Assembly: GCF_001640025.1 (NCBI RefSeq)
Contig: NC_031673.1
Span: 1,984,001-2,048,000, forward strand
From: Sugiyamaella lignohabitans
Lineage: Eukaryota > Ascomycota > Dipodascomycetes > Dipodascales > Trichomonascaceae
Direction of reading: 5' to 3'
DNA: 64,000 bases
Shown: piece after piece, positions 1-11,707 of the stretch
Position numbering within the stretch: the first letter of the stretch is position 1
Layout of the letters: each line of letters begins with the position of its first letter
Notes under the pieces: model-generated
Seen by the model: only the letters and a program-made list of their open reading frames with translations
Database searches by the model: none
What the model was told of the DNA's origin: nothing
Program-made: the position numbers and the translations under genes

Positions 1-1377
1 TCGGCAAGCCTAATGAACAAGAAGTTGAAACAGCCCGAGCCGCTCAAGAAGGCACCGCTGTAACAGCCGACCACACTGACGCTCCACTTATTGTCGTATC
101 TGGGGATCATGAGACTCCTGGAACCGTAGACACAGGTCACCTCACTAGTAAATTCAAAACAGCGCCAATAGTGGATGTTGTCGAGGTAGACAGTGCTTCT
201 TTAACACCAGCACCAGCCAGCAGTCCAGGTGAAGAGAAGAACCGAAGAATCGACTCAGCCCTCTTTGGCAGACAGCAGGATGTTACTGAGTGTATTGAGA
301 ATGTGTTGTTCCAAATTGAAGCTGCTTTTAAACCAACAGCATACGAAGAGGACGGTGAACAAGTGGACATCATTAAGGAGTTATTCTATGGCAAAACTAA
401 ACAAGTTCTTGAAGCAGAGGCTGATGGCAAGAATCGACGACAAAAAACAGAACGATTCTCAAGCTTGCTAGTAGATGTTGCCGAAGGATCTCGAGATATT
501 TATGAAGCACTAGATTCATACTTTGGAGAAGACATTGTAGAGCTCGAGTCTGTACCAACGAGGAGATCAGTGACTATTTCTCAGCTACCACCTATTCTTC
601 AAGTACAAATTCAGCGAGTTCAGTTTGATCGGGTGTTAGGCCGACCATTCAAGTCGCTGGCACTCCTGAAATTTGATGAGACTATTTATATGGATAGATA
701 TCTAGATATGGATGATCCTGAATTGCATGCTAAGAGGCGCGAAGTGTTTGCCTGGAGAATGGAAATATCTGATCTCAAAAAACAATTACGGGAGCTGAAT
801 AGCAGAAAGGTAAGTGGACAAGAGAACCTCCAACAGAGGAACAAAAACTAACACTGGATTTTAGAACAATGGATTGACAACACGGGACTCGCTAATTGCA
901 ACTCGAGACTGGCTCAAACAACAAGTGGAAAAAGACACCGAGTTCAAGGTATCACCACGCGTAATAAAGTTTTTTGACGATGAGATTGAACGAATTTCGG
1001 CCAGGATGACGGAGATTACAAACCGACTAGCTGAACTAGACGAAGCTGTTAAAAACCAGTTCTCGGATATGAAGAAAATCGGGTACAGAATCCATTCGGT
1101 GTTTGTACACCGTGGCCAGGCCACGTTTGGCCATTACTGGATCTACATCAACGACATGAAACAGGGTGTCTTCCGTAAATACAACGACGAATACGTCACT
1201 GAAGTACCCTATAGCGAGGTGTTTGATGACCGTGAAGACAATACTGCAACTCCCTATTTCCTAGTTTTTGTTCGCGAGGATCTTGCTAACGAGTATACTG
1301 ATGCAGTTGTTCGCCAGCCCCTTTCTTTGCAGACCGAGGCCGATAAACTAAGTAGCATCGATTCTATGGAGTCATGA
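1..1377 (+). CDS. UBP2: Ubiquitin carboxyl-terminal hydrolase 2 (UBP2), 3' part, one intron
   Basis: This is the C-terminal part of a ubiquitin-specific cysteine protease of the Ubp2 type, which trims ubiquitin chains and in budding yeast works with Rsp5 and Rup1. The reading frame is already open at base 3, so the start and the catalytic Cys box lie outside the window. Exons are <1..809 and 865..1377. The 55-bp intron starts GTAAGT at 810, has an AACTAAC-type branch at about 846-852 and ends TTTAG at 864. Joining the exons keeps the frame (SRK then NNG). Visible Ubp2 landmarks are the LQVQIQRVQFDR stretch, a charged helical insert, and the His box GHYWIYIND near 1126-1150 followed by ATPYFLVFVR. 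The stop is TGA. A GC double-hairpin unit begins 54 bp after the stop. Family assignment is strong; the missing N-terminus cannot be judged. Confidence 0.9.
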
Positions 1378-1430
1378 AGCATGTATCATAATACTATTTT
1401 ATTTAATGACTCTCTCTCGGGGTCATGCTA

Positions 1431-1493
1431 TGCCTCTGGCGGCTGGGGCTCCGCCCCAGAGCCCGCCGGTCCTCTCGCTTCGCTCAAGTCGGG
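1431..1493 (+). repeat. GC double-hairpin element 1, single unit (L orientation)
   Basis: Single unit reading TGCCTCTGGCGGCTGGGGC, hairpin CTGGGGC-TCC-GCCCCAG, then CTCTCGCTTCGCTCAAG. It lies in the gap between the convergent genes UBP2 (stop 54 bp away) and VPS74 (stop 91 bp away). It has a few mismatches to the consensus (CCTCTGG, CTCAAG). Confidence 0.9.
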
Positions 1494-1583
1494 CGTCGGG
1501 TGATTGCGACGATTAAATGAATTATTTGTCTATAGAATGGCGGCTGGGGATGGAGTGCTGTATTCTGAGTAGGTTCAAGAGGT

Positions 1584-2657
1584 TTACATGATTGCATCGA
1601 GCTTGGCGTAGACAGAAAAGACAGCAGCAATGATCTCGATTTGTAGGGCTTTATCTGGGTAGGCAGCAACTTCATCTGCTATAACAGTAGACAGATTGAC
1701 ACCCACACCAGTAGAATGTTCCGAGGCGCTACGGGAAATGAATGGCCACTCAGAGTAGTCCCCAAGGATCTCATCAGCCCGAGCAAATGCATTGTCACGA
1801 GCGTCATATCCAAGGGTGGACAGAGCGTTTTCCAGCACATTGGCGGCATATGATCCTCCTACCAGAGCAATAGAACGGAGATATCTGAAAGGAACATCCT
1901 CGGGGAAATAGGGAGTAGGACCCAAGACACAGGTTCTAGCTGTCAGAAGTGTGATGACACGGCGTTTAATCTCATCCTTCACTTGCGTATCAGTCACTGG
2001 GTGGGTTGCCATGTCAAATAGAAAGAAATTACGCTTTTCAGTTCGTAGAACACCCTTGTCAACCAACCCTTTGGCTAGTCGTTCTCGAACTTGTTTCAAT
2101 TGAAATGAGATTTTAGTTAAGTTCCAGGTCTCTCCAGATAGATAATCAATCCAGGTGCCAATGCTTAATGGCTCAGAAGTCTTCATGATTTTGATAGTCT
2201 CATCCAGCAGAGCTTCACCGGTGATTTTATCGTCAATAACTTCAACATAACGATCTGAAAGCGGCAAGCGACGACGAACTGGATCGTTCACCATAGCAAT
2301 CTTACCGCGAAAAGCTAATTCCATTAATATACAGCCTCTCAGAGCATACGAGATGTTATCGTTCCAAAATGACAGATATCCTTGGCGGTCTTTAAGACCC
2401 ATCAATAGAACTTCTTCCATAAGAGTGAATTTTGGCTGGCGGAGCTCATCCGCCGTATTATTAATATCTTGAGGATCATATGCTACCTTGCGATCTTCAC
2501 TGGATCCCACTGCTGGTGAGGCAGACCCATGACGTGATCCACCGCTGCCATTGAACTGGCTGTTATTAGGCGAGGATTCGTTATTAGATCCCTGACTTGT
2601 GGCACCACTGGATCCTCCTCCAGCTACTCTTCTTCTCTGTAAACCTCCGCTTGACAT
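1584..2657 (-). CDS. VPS74: Vps74 / GOLPH3-family Golgi PI4P-binding protein
   Basis: A 357-residue homologue of Vps74/GOLPH3, the Golgi adaptor that binds PI4P on medial/trans cisternae and links glycosyltransferase tails to COPI coats. The N-terminus is a Ser/Gly/Asn-rich disordered tail with an early RRR cluster (residues 8-10), the site known in Vps74 for coatomer contact. The GPP34 domain starts near residue 78 (FTLMEEVLLMGLKD). It holds the PI4P pocket region SFWNDNISYALRG and the beta-hairpin segment ETWNLTKISFQLKQVRERL used for oligomerisation in the family. The domain runs to the C-terminal helix ending KLDAIM. Length and domain order are normal. It is convergent with UBP2. A GAT trinucleotide run lies just upstream of the ATG. 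Confidence 0.95.
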   Translation of the reverse strand: MSSGGLQRRRVAGGGSSGATSQGSNNESSPNNSQFNGSGGSRHGSASPAVGSSEDRKVAYDPQDINNTADELRQPKFTLMEEVLLMGLKDRQGYLSFWNDNISYALRGCILMELAFRGKIAMVNDPVRRRLPLSDRYVEVIDDKITGEALLDETIKIMKTSEPLSIGTWIDYLSGETWNLTKISFQLKQVRERLAKGLVDKGVLRTEKRNFFLFDMATHPVTDTQVKDEIKRRVITLLTARTCVLGPTPYFPEDVPFRYLRSIALVGGSYAANVLENALSTLGYDARDNAFARADEILGDYSEWPFISRSASEHSTGVGVNLSTVIADEVAAYPDKALQIEIIAAVFSVYAKLDAIM

Positions 2658-3823
2658 TGTTAATTACACTAGATGTTGCTGTTGATGTCGTTGACGATGA
2701 TGATGATGATGCTGATATAGGCGATGATACAATGAACTATTCAAGAGAGTGATATCAAGTTTTATGTCGATAGTGATATAATATAAATATCAGGTCAAGA
2801 ATAATCAAACGAGTCGAATTGATCAGCTTCTCTTTAAACTTTTAATTTTATGAGCGATCGTATCGACAATCTAGGTCTAGACGAAATGAAACGATGCTAC
2901 AAAAACAAAACAGAGTATTTAGATTTTCAAATCAAGAAATCTAGATATGCAAAAACCAACTAAACCAACTATGACAACAGAAATAGGTTGAAATATCAAA
3001 AAATAAAAGCCTCTTGAAAAAAAATGCCAAAATGAGGTTTTATATGTTGTCTGCGCTGTCGTGGCAGAAGCACAAACAAAACAATTACCTGTCAGAAGTC
3101 CAATTAACTTGGTATTAACAATTAGTAAATCGTCGAGTACCACTGATTGAGCGAATCAAACAACAGACAATAATTGACTGTATTAATGAACAAACTAGGA
3201 TGGTAGTAACCGTCGTGATGGTGCAACCTGTCTCACAAGCAAATGCACCAGAGTCCGTCCAAATCTTCAGCAGACTCTATTGTTTTTATAATTTGGCTGG
3301 CCAGTCAGAATATTTCCCTTTGAAGCCTGCAAATCGAACCCTGACAGCTTGTCACTCACTTGTAGGATTCAGGTCAGTTGCAAAGGGTTTTGGTTTCGCG
3401 TGTTGTTCTAGTTCTCGCTCCGAACTTCCAGCTGTTGGCCATTACCACGGTATCCTCTCCCCACGCCGTACTATGTAGCTAATCACCCAGTTGGCCGCTG
3501 GCTCGGCAGCTGGCAGCAGATGCTGCCTGTTCATAACAGACCAGCTGCAGGTCTTATCTCCCAACGTCTGTTGTGGATCTGACTCTTCTATGCTCACTAT
3601 CGGCACCCTGCGTTATCTGGTCGGTCCCTGCGCATTGGGAGACTCCAGGGGAAGATGGAAATATCGTCCAAATCCCACTACAACGACTCGAGCGAAGCGA
3701 GAGGAGCCACGGGGTCTGGGGCAGAGCCCCAGCCGCCGGAGGCACAACCTCCACACACATTTCAATGTACCTGGTTAATTCTAGATTATACAACTATAGT
3801 CCCAAGTTCAGACGACTGAGAAC
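2658..3823. other. Intergenic region upstream of VPS74
   Basis: Holds the VPS74 promoter, a GAT/GATGAT microsatellite at about 2692-2713, a small perfect palindrome GGCAGCA-GA-TGCTGCC at 3512-3527, and GC element 2 close to the downstream gene. Open frames here are short and lack homology signals. No RNA gene was seen. Confidence 0.6.
3684..3744 (-). repeat. GC double-hairpin element 2, single unit (R orientation)
   Basis: Reverse-orientation unit CGACTCGAGCGAAGCGAG ... GCCGCCGGAGGCA. It ends 80 bp from the stop of the minus-strand gene at 3824. The TGCCTCC end faces that stop, so the unit is in the sense of that gene's transcript. Confidence 0.9.
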
Positions 3824-5152
3824 TTAAGAAGTCCAGCCACCAGGGCCACCAGGTATCGAGGCTGAGAAGTTGGCAGAAGAGAAACCGTCATCAGAATCGA
3901 TGCGTTCGCTGATGACTTTATCGTCAGCAGTCCAGTGGGTCTGGTGTTCGGTCCATTGGCTGATTTTGACAATCTGTAGTGGAGGAGGGTCTGACACTTT
4001 GGTGATGAGATAAGCAGCACTTGCTTCAGCCAGTCCATAGACAAGAACACCAATAAAAGGTATTTTCATAAATAAATAGAATCCAGCCCCGAATCCGAAC
4101 ATGATTCCCTGCCTGTTGGAGAACCACAGAGTTTTCTGGGGCTTGGAGAAGGAAAGGCGCGAGAAGTAAGGGATGAGCAGTTCGTGGACTAGTGACCGAG
4201 ATCCCCAGAATGATGATAGAAACACAATCATCATTCTACGAGGAACCATGAACCCAATTGCGAATACCACAACAGCAGCAGGAGTTCCTGCTACTGAATT
4301 AAACGACATGAACGATAGGACAGGAAGTACTAGTGGTCCTATAATGGGCACATGAGAAAATAGCAGTGCGAGTAACGTCGTACCTGATCGTTGTACGTAG
4401 TTAGCCAGGAAATCGAAAAATGCTCGTTTCGATCCTCTGCTACCGTTATTTCTCCTCGAGTTGATATTACTGTTGTTATTGTTATTGTTGGTAGCGATGG
4501 ATTGAGCAGGAGGTTGGTCTGGCGGAGGGGTTGATGGAGGAGTATTGGATGCTGATGAGGTGGGCCGAGGAGGAAGAGAAGGAGCAGTATGGCCATTAAT
4601 TGTAGTGTTTTGAACTACCCAGCCAGGAACAACATGTTCAACCCAACTACTGACACGACTGCCACCAATACCATCTACTCTCTGATAATGTCTGCCAGAC
4701 TCTATCAAAGCAGGATAGTACTGGCGGTCCGTATCAGGATGTTTGGATTTATAAACCCGATCCACAAATTTGAGAGAGATCAAAAATAGATCATCCATTT
4801 CTGGTTTGAAGAATCTAACTCCTGATATCAGTAGTGGACCCACATTAAATACGTTGTTCTGTAGAAACCGTAGAGTGTCTATTACAGACTCGGTATGATG
4901 ATTAGAACTTCCCGAGATATATGCAGAAAACTCTAGAGCCCATCTCAATACAACTAGTGGAAGCCATAAGATCAGTTGGACTACAATTGAAATGCCCACT
5001 GCTATAGCTGCTTTTCTATAATATCCATGTTTGATAAGTTCCGGGTTCCTCAGAGCTCTATATGTTCCCAGGACTGTTAATTGAGCACCTCTGAATACAG
5101 AAACAAACGTAAAACCTGCCGAGGGCCGTGAAAGAAAAATTGGTGACGGCAT
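3824..5152 (-). CDS. Multi-pass membrane protein resembling fungal UsgS / Rrt8-Lds family
   Basis: A 442-residue membrane protein starting MPSPIFLSRP. Hydrophobic segments are visible near residues 45-70 (AVGISIVVQLILWLPLVVL), about 100-115, and several between about 245 and 370 (SHVPIIGPLVLPVL, PAAVVVFAIGFMVP, GIMFGFGAGFYLF). A Pro/Ser/Asn-rich, poorly conserved loop separates the two halves (about 195-240). The segments QLTVLGTYRALRNPELIKHGYYRKA and LFLISLKFVDRVYKSKH recall fungal UsgS-like and Rrt8/Lds lipid-droplet-associated proteins. That assignment is from memory of the family pattern and is moderate. The function is unknown; a lipid-droplet or ER role is inference. It is divergent from CHL1 across 404 bp. 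Confidence 0.55.
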   Translation of the reverse strand: MPSPIFLSRPSAGFTFVSVFRGAQLTVLGTYRALRNPELIKHGYYRKAAIAVGISIVVQLILWLPLVVLRWALEFSAYISGSSNHHTESVIDTLRFLQNNVFNVGPLLISGVRFFKPEMDDLFLISLKFVDRVYKSKHPDTDRQYYPALIESGRHYQRVDGIGGSRVSSWVEHVVPGWVVQNTTINGHTAPSLPPRPTSSASNTPPSTPPPDQPPAQSIATNNNNNNSNINSRRNNGSRGSKRAFFDFLANYVQRSGTTLLALLFSHVPIIGPLVLPVLSFMSFNSVAGTPAAVVVFAIGFMVPRRMMIVFLSSFWGSRSLVHELLIPYFSRLSFSKPQKTLWFSNRQGIMFGFGAGFYLFMKIPFIGVLVYGLAEASAAYLITKVSDPPPLQIVKISQWTEHQTHWTADDKVISERIDSDDGFSSANFSASIPGGPGGWTS

Positions 5153-5556
5153 TTCTTGGTAGTGTAATGGCTGTCTTAGATGACAATGAGCCTATTCTGA
5201 TCAAAAACCAAGTCGGATTCAAGTCCGTGGAATGATGTCGATGCAGCTGTAGTAATAATATATAGCAATTCTTGGCAGCAAAAATTTCCAGCACTTGAAT
5301 ATTTCGAAAAACTCTGACAAACGATTACGTCAGTCCACCAGTAAACCTCTTACTAAAGCATATATCTGTCTTGTTGCTATGATCTCGATTCGGGTTTCTC
5401 TCGGCTCATCCTCCGAAAGCCATCGAATGCCATCGTGCCTGATGTCCTTGCCCTTATCATCTATTTACAGTAACAAGATAGACGATCTAGAACATATATT
5501 CGAGCATGGAAAACGCGTCTTGATCGTGTTGATTTTACCCCTGAGATCAGGTCACA
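5153..5556. promoter_or_regulatory. Divergent promoter region (membrane gene / CHL1)
   Basis: 404 bp between two divergent start codons. Nothing conserved beyond AT-rich stretches is recognised. A weakly tRNA-like stretch at 5148-5232 was examined and rejected. Confidence 0.5.
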
Positions 5557-8401
5557 ATGCCCATTGGTGAAGTTGGTATATCCGACCAGAATGATCTTTG
5601 GAAAGTCACAAAAGTGGCTAGTGGTGGGGAAGAGCCGGTCAGAAGACCAGTTTGTGACGAGACGGGTCTGGCCAATAGGAACTTTCACCATCCTTACCAA
5701 CCATATTCCATCCAGCTCGACTTTATGAATACTTTATACGAAACTTTGGAAAGCAAGAAAGTAGGGATTTTCGAGAGTCCTACTGGCACCGGAAAGACGC
5801 TATCACTTATCTGCGGTTGTATGACCTGGCTGCGTGACCATAAAAGACGGCAATTCGAGGCGACTTGTAAGTGCCTTCAGGAGAATATTAGTTCTGTGGC
5901 AAGCTAAATGATATACAAGTAGGGAAATGACGGGGAGAAGAGGGAGAGGAAGTTTAGGTCAGGTTCAAACGAGCAGCGTACTAACGAGACCAGCCCAGTC
6001 GGAAAGTGACAGCCCAGAATGGGTCAAGAAACGTGTGATGGAAATGAAAATAAAAGAACAGAATGAGCGAATTGAAAAGTTCGAGACATATCTTGCAAGA
6101 ATTAGAAAGATTGAAGAACAAGAGTATGAAGCTCATGTCAAAAACAAAGATAAGAATCACTATTTAAAGAAACGAAAGCCTGAAAGTAAAAACTCAGTCA
6201 AACAATCAGATGATGATTTTTTATTAGATGACTATGATAGCGATACTGAGAGCAGTTTTCCGCCTTACGACAGCGAAAGCGGAATGTCTAAAGAAGTTCA
6301 AAATCTACTAACAGCTCTGTCTGGACCTAGTACTGAAGACTCAATAGCCACAGAATTGGCAGAATTTAACAAGGTAAAAATATATTTCACTTCTCGAACA
6401 CACTCGCAACTGAGCCAATTTGCGTCTCAATTGCAGCTGCCAAAATTCAGCCCATCAATGGCTGGCTCGAGTGATCCGAAGAAATGTTCAGAGAGCGAGT
6501 CTACAAAGGTTGTCCCTCTAGGATCTCGAAAACAACTCTGCGTCAACCCAAAGGTTAACAAATACAAGAATTCAGTTGGTTCGCAAATCAATGATGCTTG
6601 TATGGATTTACAAAAGGAATCTGGAGGAGGATGTGCGTGGCTCCGGCGGGAACACAATCCCGAAGACAGGGTACTTCTTAATAAATTTCGTGATAGAACG
6701 TTGGCCAAGATCCGAGATATAGAAGATCTGGCCGATTTGGGTAAAGAATTGGAAGTTTGTCCTTATTATGGCTCAAGACATGTGGTAGCCAATACGGAAA
6801 TCGTAACTTTACCGTATCAGCTGTTGTTGCAAAAGTCGTCTCGAGATGCTCTTGGAATTGACCTGGAAGACTCGATTGTCGTCATAGATGAAGCTCATAA
6901 CTTGCTAGATACAATATCGTCACTCAATTCCATGGCGGTCTCCGTTACTGAAGTAAGAATGGCTCATAAAGGCTTACAAATTTACTGGAAGAAATTTGCT
7001 AAAAAGCTAAATTCAAGAAATAGAGTGTATTTATCGCATACAATGAAGATTGTTGGGGCACTGGAGAAGTTCATGATCGAATGCGAAAAAAAACCACCAA
7101 AAGAAGTCGCCCTTGGCACTGAAGTCAATCCCGCCAAGATCTTTGATGAGTCTAGCACAGCCGATCTTATCAATACTTACAAGTTAGAAAAGTACTTGAG
7201 GCAGTCAAAACTTGCGTTCAAGGTAGATGGTTATTTAGAGAAACTACAGGATGATCTTGAAGACAAGAACAAAGAAAAGAGCGCTACGAAGATTACTCAA
7301 CCAGGAACTGTATCTACAGTCAAGGTACCGGCTAAACCACTGAAGAGGTTGCCTAAATTGTTACTTTCAAAAGTGATATCGTTTCTTCAAGCGATTACAA
7401 ATATATCGTCCGAGGGCAAAGTATTCTACTCGCGAGTTGCACAAAGCAAAGAATTCCAGTTACAGTACCTGCTTCTAGATCCTAGTGAGCAGTTCAAAGA
7501 GGTAGTGTCAGCAGCTCGTTGTGTTATTCTCGCCGGTGGCACAATGGAGCCAACTCGTGACTACCTTGATTATTTATTCCCATTAATTCCTCGCTCTGAA
7601 ATAGAACTGTTCAGCTGTGGACATGTGATTCCGGACAGAAACTTAATTGTATCGACAATGACTCAACATGGTAATGTTGAATTTAACTTCTCATTTGCAA
7701 ACAGGTCATCTGTACCTATGATTGATGAGCTTGGTTCCGCCATTCTGAATCTCACTAAAACCGTCCCTCACGGAATGATTGTCTTTTTCCCTAGTTACCA
7801 GTACCTGTCAAATCTAGTTGAAAGATGGAAAGCTACAAATCTTTACAGCCAGCTGAATTCAAGTAAGAAGATCTTTCTTGAACCAAACGATTCCCAGTCA
7901 ATTGAATCAATGTTAGGGGAATACTCCCAAGCAATTGATAATTCACCTTCAGGAGCACTACTCTTTTCCGTTGTTGGAGGTAAGATGTCGGAAGGAATCA
8001 ACTTCTCAGACGATCTTGCCCGTATGGTAGTCATGATAGGCTTGCCGTTTCCTAATGCCTTTTCAGCAGAAATCATTGCCAAGCGCGATTTCATAGAAAA
8101 AACGGCACTCTCATCTGGCAAGTCGTTACAACAAGCACGAGATCTATCTCGCGAATACTACGAAAACCTCTGCATGCGAGCTGTCAACCAGTGTATCGGT
8201 CGAGCTATTCGACATGCCAACGACTACGCAGCAATGGTCCTTATAGACACTCGGTACAACTCTCAGCGCATTCAATCCAAGCTACCGACCTGGATCAGAG
8301 CCAGGCTTTCACCCAGCACACAAAATACTCAGACCAAAGAGTCTACGCTCCGACTGCATAGTGAGTTATCGACCTTCTTCAGCTCGCACTCTAAGCATTA
8401 G
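5557..8401 (+). CDS. CHL1: Chl1/DDX11-type iron-sulfur DNA helicase, one intron
   Basis: A superfamily 2 XPD/Chl1-like 5'-3' DNA helicase needed in yeast for sister-chromatid cohesion and genome stability. Exons are 5557..5866 and 5994..8401 (905 residues). The intron is 127 bp with GTAAGT at 5867, branch TACTAAC at 5979-5985 and CAG at 5993. Nearer AGs at 5922 break the frame, while 5993 restores it and joins EAT to [11 protein letters not shown]. Exon 1 has the Q-motif-like HPYQPYSIQ and Walker A SPTGTGKT. Exon 2 has an acidic Chl1-type insert and the Cys residues of the FeS domain ([34 protein letters not shown]). It also carries the DEAH box VVIDEAHN near residue 400 and helicase motifs [15 protein letters not shown] and QCIGRAIRH (motif VI). 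All key motifs are intact, with a normal family length. It is followed 192 bp on by NIC96 in the same direction. Confidence 0.95.
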
Positions 8402-8593
8402 CATTATTTATATAAATATATATTAAGAATATTATTTTGACTTCATCTTCAAAACCCATATTGATAGGCGAGATAAGATAGCGGCAAGGGTGCAGGGCTG
8501 ACCTTGAACAATGCAATGCAATAAAAACAACACTGAAAAATGTAAATACGTAGACTTGCAACCCAGGTCAACGATTGTTTTCTCACAATAACA

Positions 8594-11500
8594 ATGGCTA
8601 CTGCTGTCAGTGGATCCGTTTCTTCTACGTTGCCTGCTGGAACAAGCAAGTCAGAAGCATCTGCCAATGGCACTGCGAACTCCTCGTCGGTGCTTCCACC
8701 TCCCGCCCAAGCTCTGCTCTCAGAACTTCTGGAGTCATCGAGGAATCTACCAAACGCGTCGTCAGACGTTGGATCAATCCAGCTGGGTTTGAGTGAAATC
8801 CGAAAACGTGCCCAAAAGCTTCGTGAACATTATGTGGACGACAATGACACTAAAGCGTAAGTCTTTAGAGGGGTGAGGCCTTGCCTCCGGCGGCTGGGGC
8901 GCTGCCCCAGACCCCGTTGTGCTCGCTTCGCGAGCAACTTCGATTACGGATTCGAGGTGAGATGATACTAACTGTTTAGCCACTATCTTCTAGCAGGAAG
9001 TGGTGTCAATGCCGAAGATATCGCTAGCGAATTGCAGTCAATTGTCTTCCACCAGAACCTCGAGACTACGACCTTCACGGCTAATGAACCTGATTTGGAT
9101 TACTATCTGAGAGCCAAGAAGGAGGAGAATATCCTTGCTTCTATCGAAGAGTCCGTGAGATCTGCTGGTAGAGAATTCGATTTATACTTGGCTGGTAACG
9201 TTACATTAGACTGGGAGACCAGAAAACGCCAAATTTGCAGCCATTTTGGATTGGTTGCCAAGTCTTCTGGAGGTGCAGCTGGCGCGAGTGGCTCGGTTTC
9301 TGGCAATTCGACCAGAAACTTGAGACAAAGCAGTCTTAGAAGATCAAGTGGAATTGGTGCCTCTTCAACTACACCTAAGAAAGCCGCGACAAATGGTTCA
9401 ATTGCTCACTCATGGGGAAGAGCCACTCTGGGACGGTTGGTGCTTGGTCCAAGCGGTGGTAATGATGCCGATGGAGAATTTACTGATGTTGATTTCATTC
9501 AGTGGAGAAGAACTGGTAATGCTGCTGATTATGCTGAAGGCAATGTTGGTGAGTACGATTCTGAGACCAGCTCTTTAGCCAACTCATCGTCAGTCAATTC
9601 TGCGACCAAACGTTATGCTCATGTGGTGACGCAATTGAATGAAGCTCGACTTGACAACCGTCCTTTTGCAATTGCATCTGCTTTTAGCAGCGTTATTCAA
9701 AACTCCGCAGCAGACACAAAATCTCAACAAATGCATGATGCATGGAAAATTCTTGGATACATTTCTGGAGAGCAGGATTCTGTCAGCAGACGAACAACGC
9801 CCATTACTATCCGAAAATACGCCAGGGCTCATATCGACAGTGACAAGATTAATTCTACTGATGCTGTTGAACTTAGAAGACGCATTGTGTCAGGGTCACG
9901 TCGATACTTGGAAGAGCAATTCTACGAGCTCATCGAGTCGGAGATTCTCAAATATCCCCAAGATGCACAACTTGGAGGTGTTCCATCAGTTTACAACAAA
10001 ATCAAAGCATATCTCAATCTCAAGTTTTTGAAGGGTGGTAAGTGGACGAAATCGAATTTGGAAATTGTTAATAATATTCCTATTTGGGCTCTATTATACT
10101 ACATGATTCGTACAGGCCATCTCAAAGATGCTCTGGAATTCACTTTACAGATTGAAAAGTCACTCAGAAAAATAGAAAGATCGTTCCCTGTGTATCTCAA
10201 AGCATTTGTAGCCGATCCAGACCACCGACTGCCGAGAGATTTGCAGGAAAGATTGCATACAGAATTCAACCAGCATATCCGTTTCCTTGATGAAGACTCG
10301 GATCCTTATAAATATGCCTTGTACAAGATAATTGGTCGATGCGAGCTTTCGAGAAAGTCGTTCCCAGAAGTGTTACAGACCACCGAAGACTGGCTGTGGA
10401 TTCATTTCATGCTCACCAGGGAAGGAGATGGTCTGTCAAGTATGCGTAATCCTAGTCTTGAGCGATACAGTTTGCTTGATCTTCAGCGAGTTGTTGTTCA
10501 GTTTGGTGCTAAACACTTTAATCCGAATAAAAAGACACCTGGATTGTATTTCCAAGTTCTTCTCTTATCTGGATTGTTTGAATGGGCTGTGCAGTATGCT
10601 TATTCATTTAGTCAAGTAGATGCAGTACACTTTGCCATTGCTCTTACATACTATGGTCTATTGAACCCAGTGACTGACGTTGAGAAATACAGCTCGGAAC
10701 TGCTAATTCTCGACAACAAGGAGACACCTCAGCTTAATTTTGTTCGTCTTATTGGTTATTATACAAGAGATTTCCGAAGGTCGGATCCTAGCGAGGCCGT
10801 CGACTATCTTATTCTTATATGTCTTAATGGCGATATCACCACAGGAGGTAGAGGCAAGCAACATCTTCGTTTGGCTCATGAAGCACTCAAAGAGCTTGTG
10901 CTTGAAACTAGAGAATTCTCGCGACTTCTTGGAGATATTCGTGCTGATGGTACTCGTCAGCCAGGAGCTATTGAACAGAAGATGGCACTTATTAACATCA
11001 GTGATCCATCCGAGTTTCTTCACTCGATTACTGAACAAGCAGCTATCAAGGCCAGTGAATATGGCCGTACTGCTGATTCGATTCTCCTGTATCAATTGTC
11101 AGAAGAATATGACACAGTTGTATCGATCATTATTAAATCTCTTGGAGAGTTTCTTTCAGTGGTTGAGATTGGTCGTCCTATGACATCGCTGCCATCAGGA
11201 GTTCCTCTCATGCTTTCAGCTACCGATGATCCAGCACAACTGGCACGGAGTATGATGCAAGTATATTCAGCCAACCCGGCTATTCTATCAAAAGTGTCAC
11301 AACGCAATAGAGAAACATGTAACGTTCTTCTCCAAATTGTTGCTGCTCGTGATCTGTTTGCTGCTGGTCAATGGAAAGACTGTCTTCAAGAAGTCGACAA
11401 TACTGGCATTTTGACATTGTCACCACAGGCCGATATTGCAGTTGTTCGACGACGAGCTCAACAGTTTGTTGGTCTGCACGAGTCCATTGCACGAAACGTG

Positions 11501-11707
11501 CCATCGCTTCTCGTCATGGTGATGCAATGTCTTGTAAATGAGAGTCAGGCACTCAATGACAGCGCATACAGCAACTCAGGTCGTGCTAACAACATTGCTG
11601 AACTAAGGATCAGAGCACGAAACTGTATGACCTACGCTGGTATGATCCAGTACCGCATGCCTCGCGAAGTATATAGTCAACTTACCAGCCTCGAAATCTT
11701 GGTATAA
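8594..11707 (+). CDS. NIC96: Nucleoporin Nic96/Nup93, one intron carrying a GC element
   Basis: Homologue of the scaffold nucleoporin Nic96 (Nup93), part of the inner ring of the nuclear pore complex. Exons are 8594..8856 and 8980..11707, giving 996 residues. The intron is 123 bp: GTAAGT at 8857, branch TACTAAC at 8966-8972, TTTAG ending 8979. Joining reads DNDTKA-HYLLAGSGVNAEDIA, a typical Nic96 segment. Over half of the intron is GC element 3. The N-terminus has a Ser-rich stretch followed by an amphipathic helical region. The large alpha-solenoid covers roughly residue 230 to the end, with family-like segments WALLYYMIRTGHLKDAL and IRARNCMTYAGMIQYRMP near the C-terminus. Length is slightly above that of budding-yeast Nic96 because of Ser/Thr-rich inserts around residues 140-250. 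Confidence 0.93.
8882..8941 (+). repeat. GC double-hairpin element 3, single unit inside the NIC96 intron
   Basis: L-orientation unit (TGCCTCCGGCGGCTGGGGC) located between the 5' splice site (8857) and the branch site (8966). The second hairpin is the perfect form GCTCGC-TTC-GCGAGC. It reads in the sense direction of NIC96. The splice signals flanking it are intact. Confidence 0.92.

Noticed and set aside
3200..3478. 92-codon plus-strand frame upstream of VPS74
   Set aside because: No domain, no membrane or repeat signal, and it lies in a promoter-length region; composition looks random.
5148..5232. tRNA-like stretch (TGGTAGTGTAATGG, later GGATTCAAGTCC, ends that partly pair)
   Set aside because: The T-arm loop would be 8 nt, the D-arm does not pair, no terminator T-run follows, and the sequence overlaps the start codon of the membrane-protein gene.
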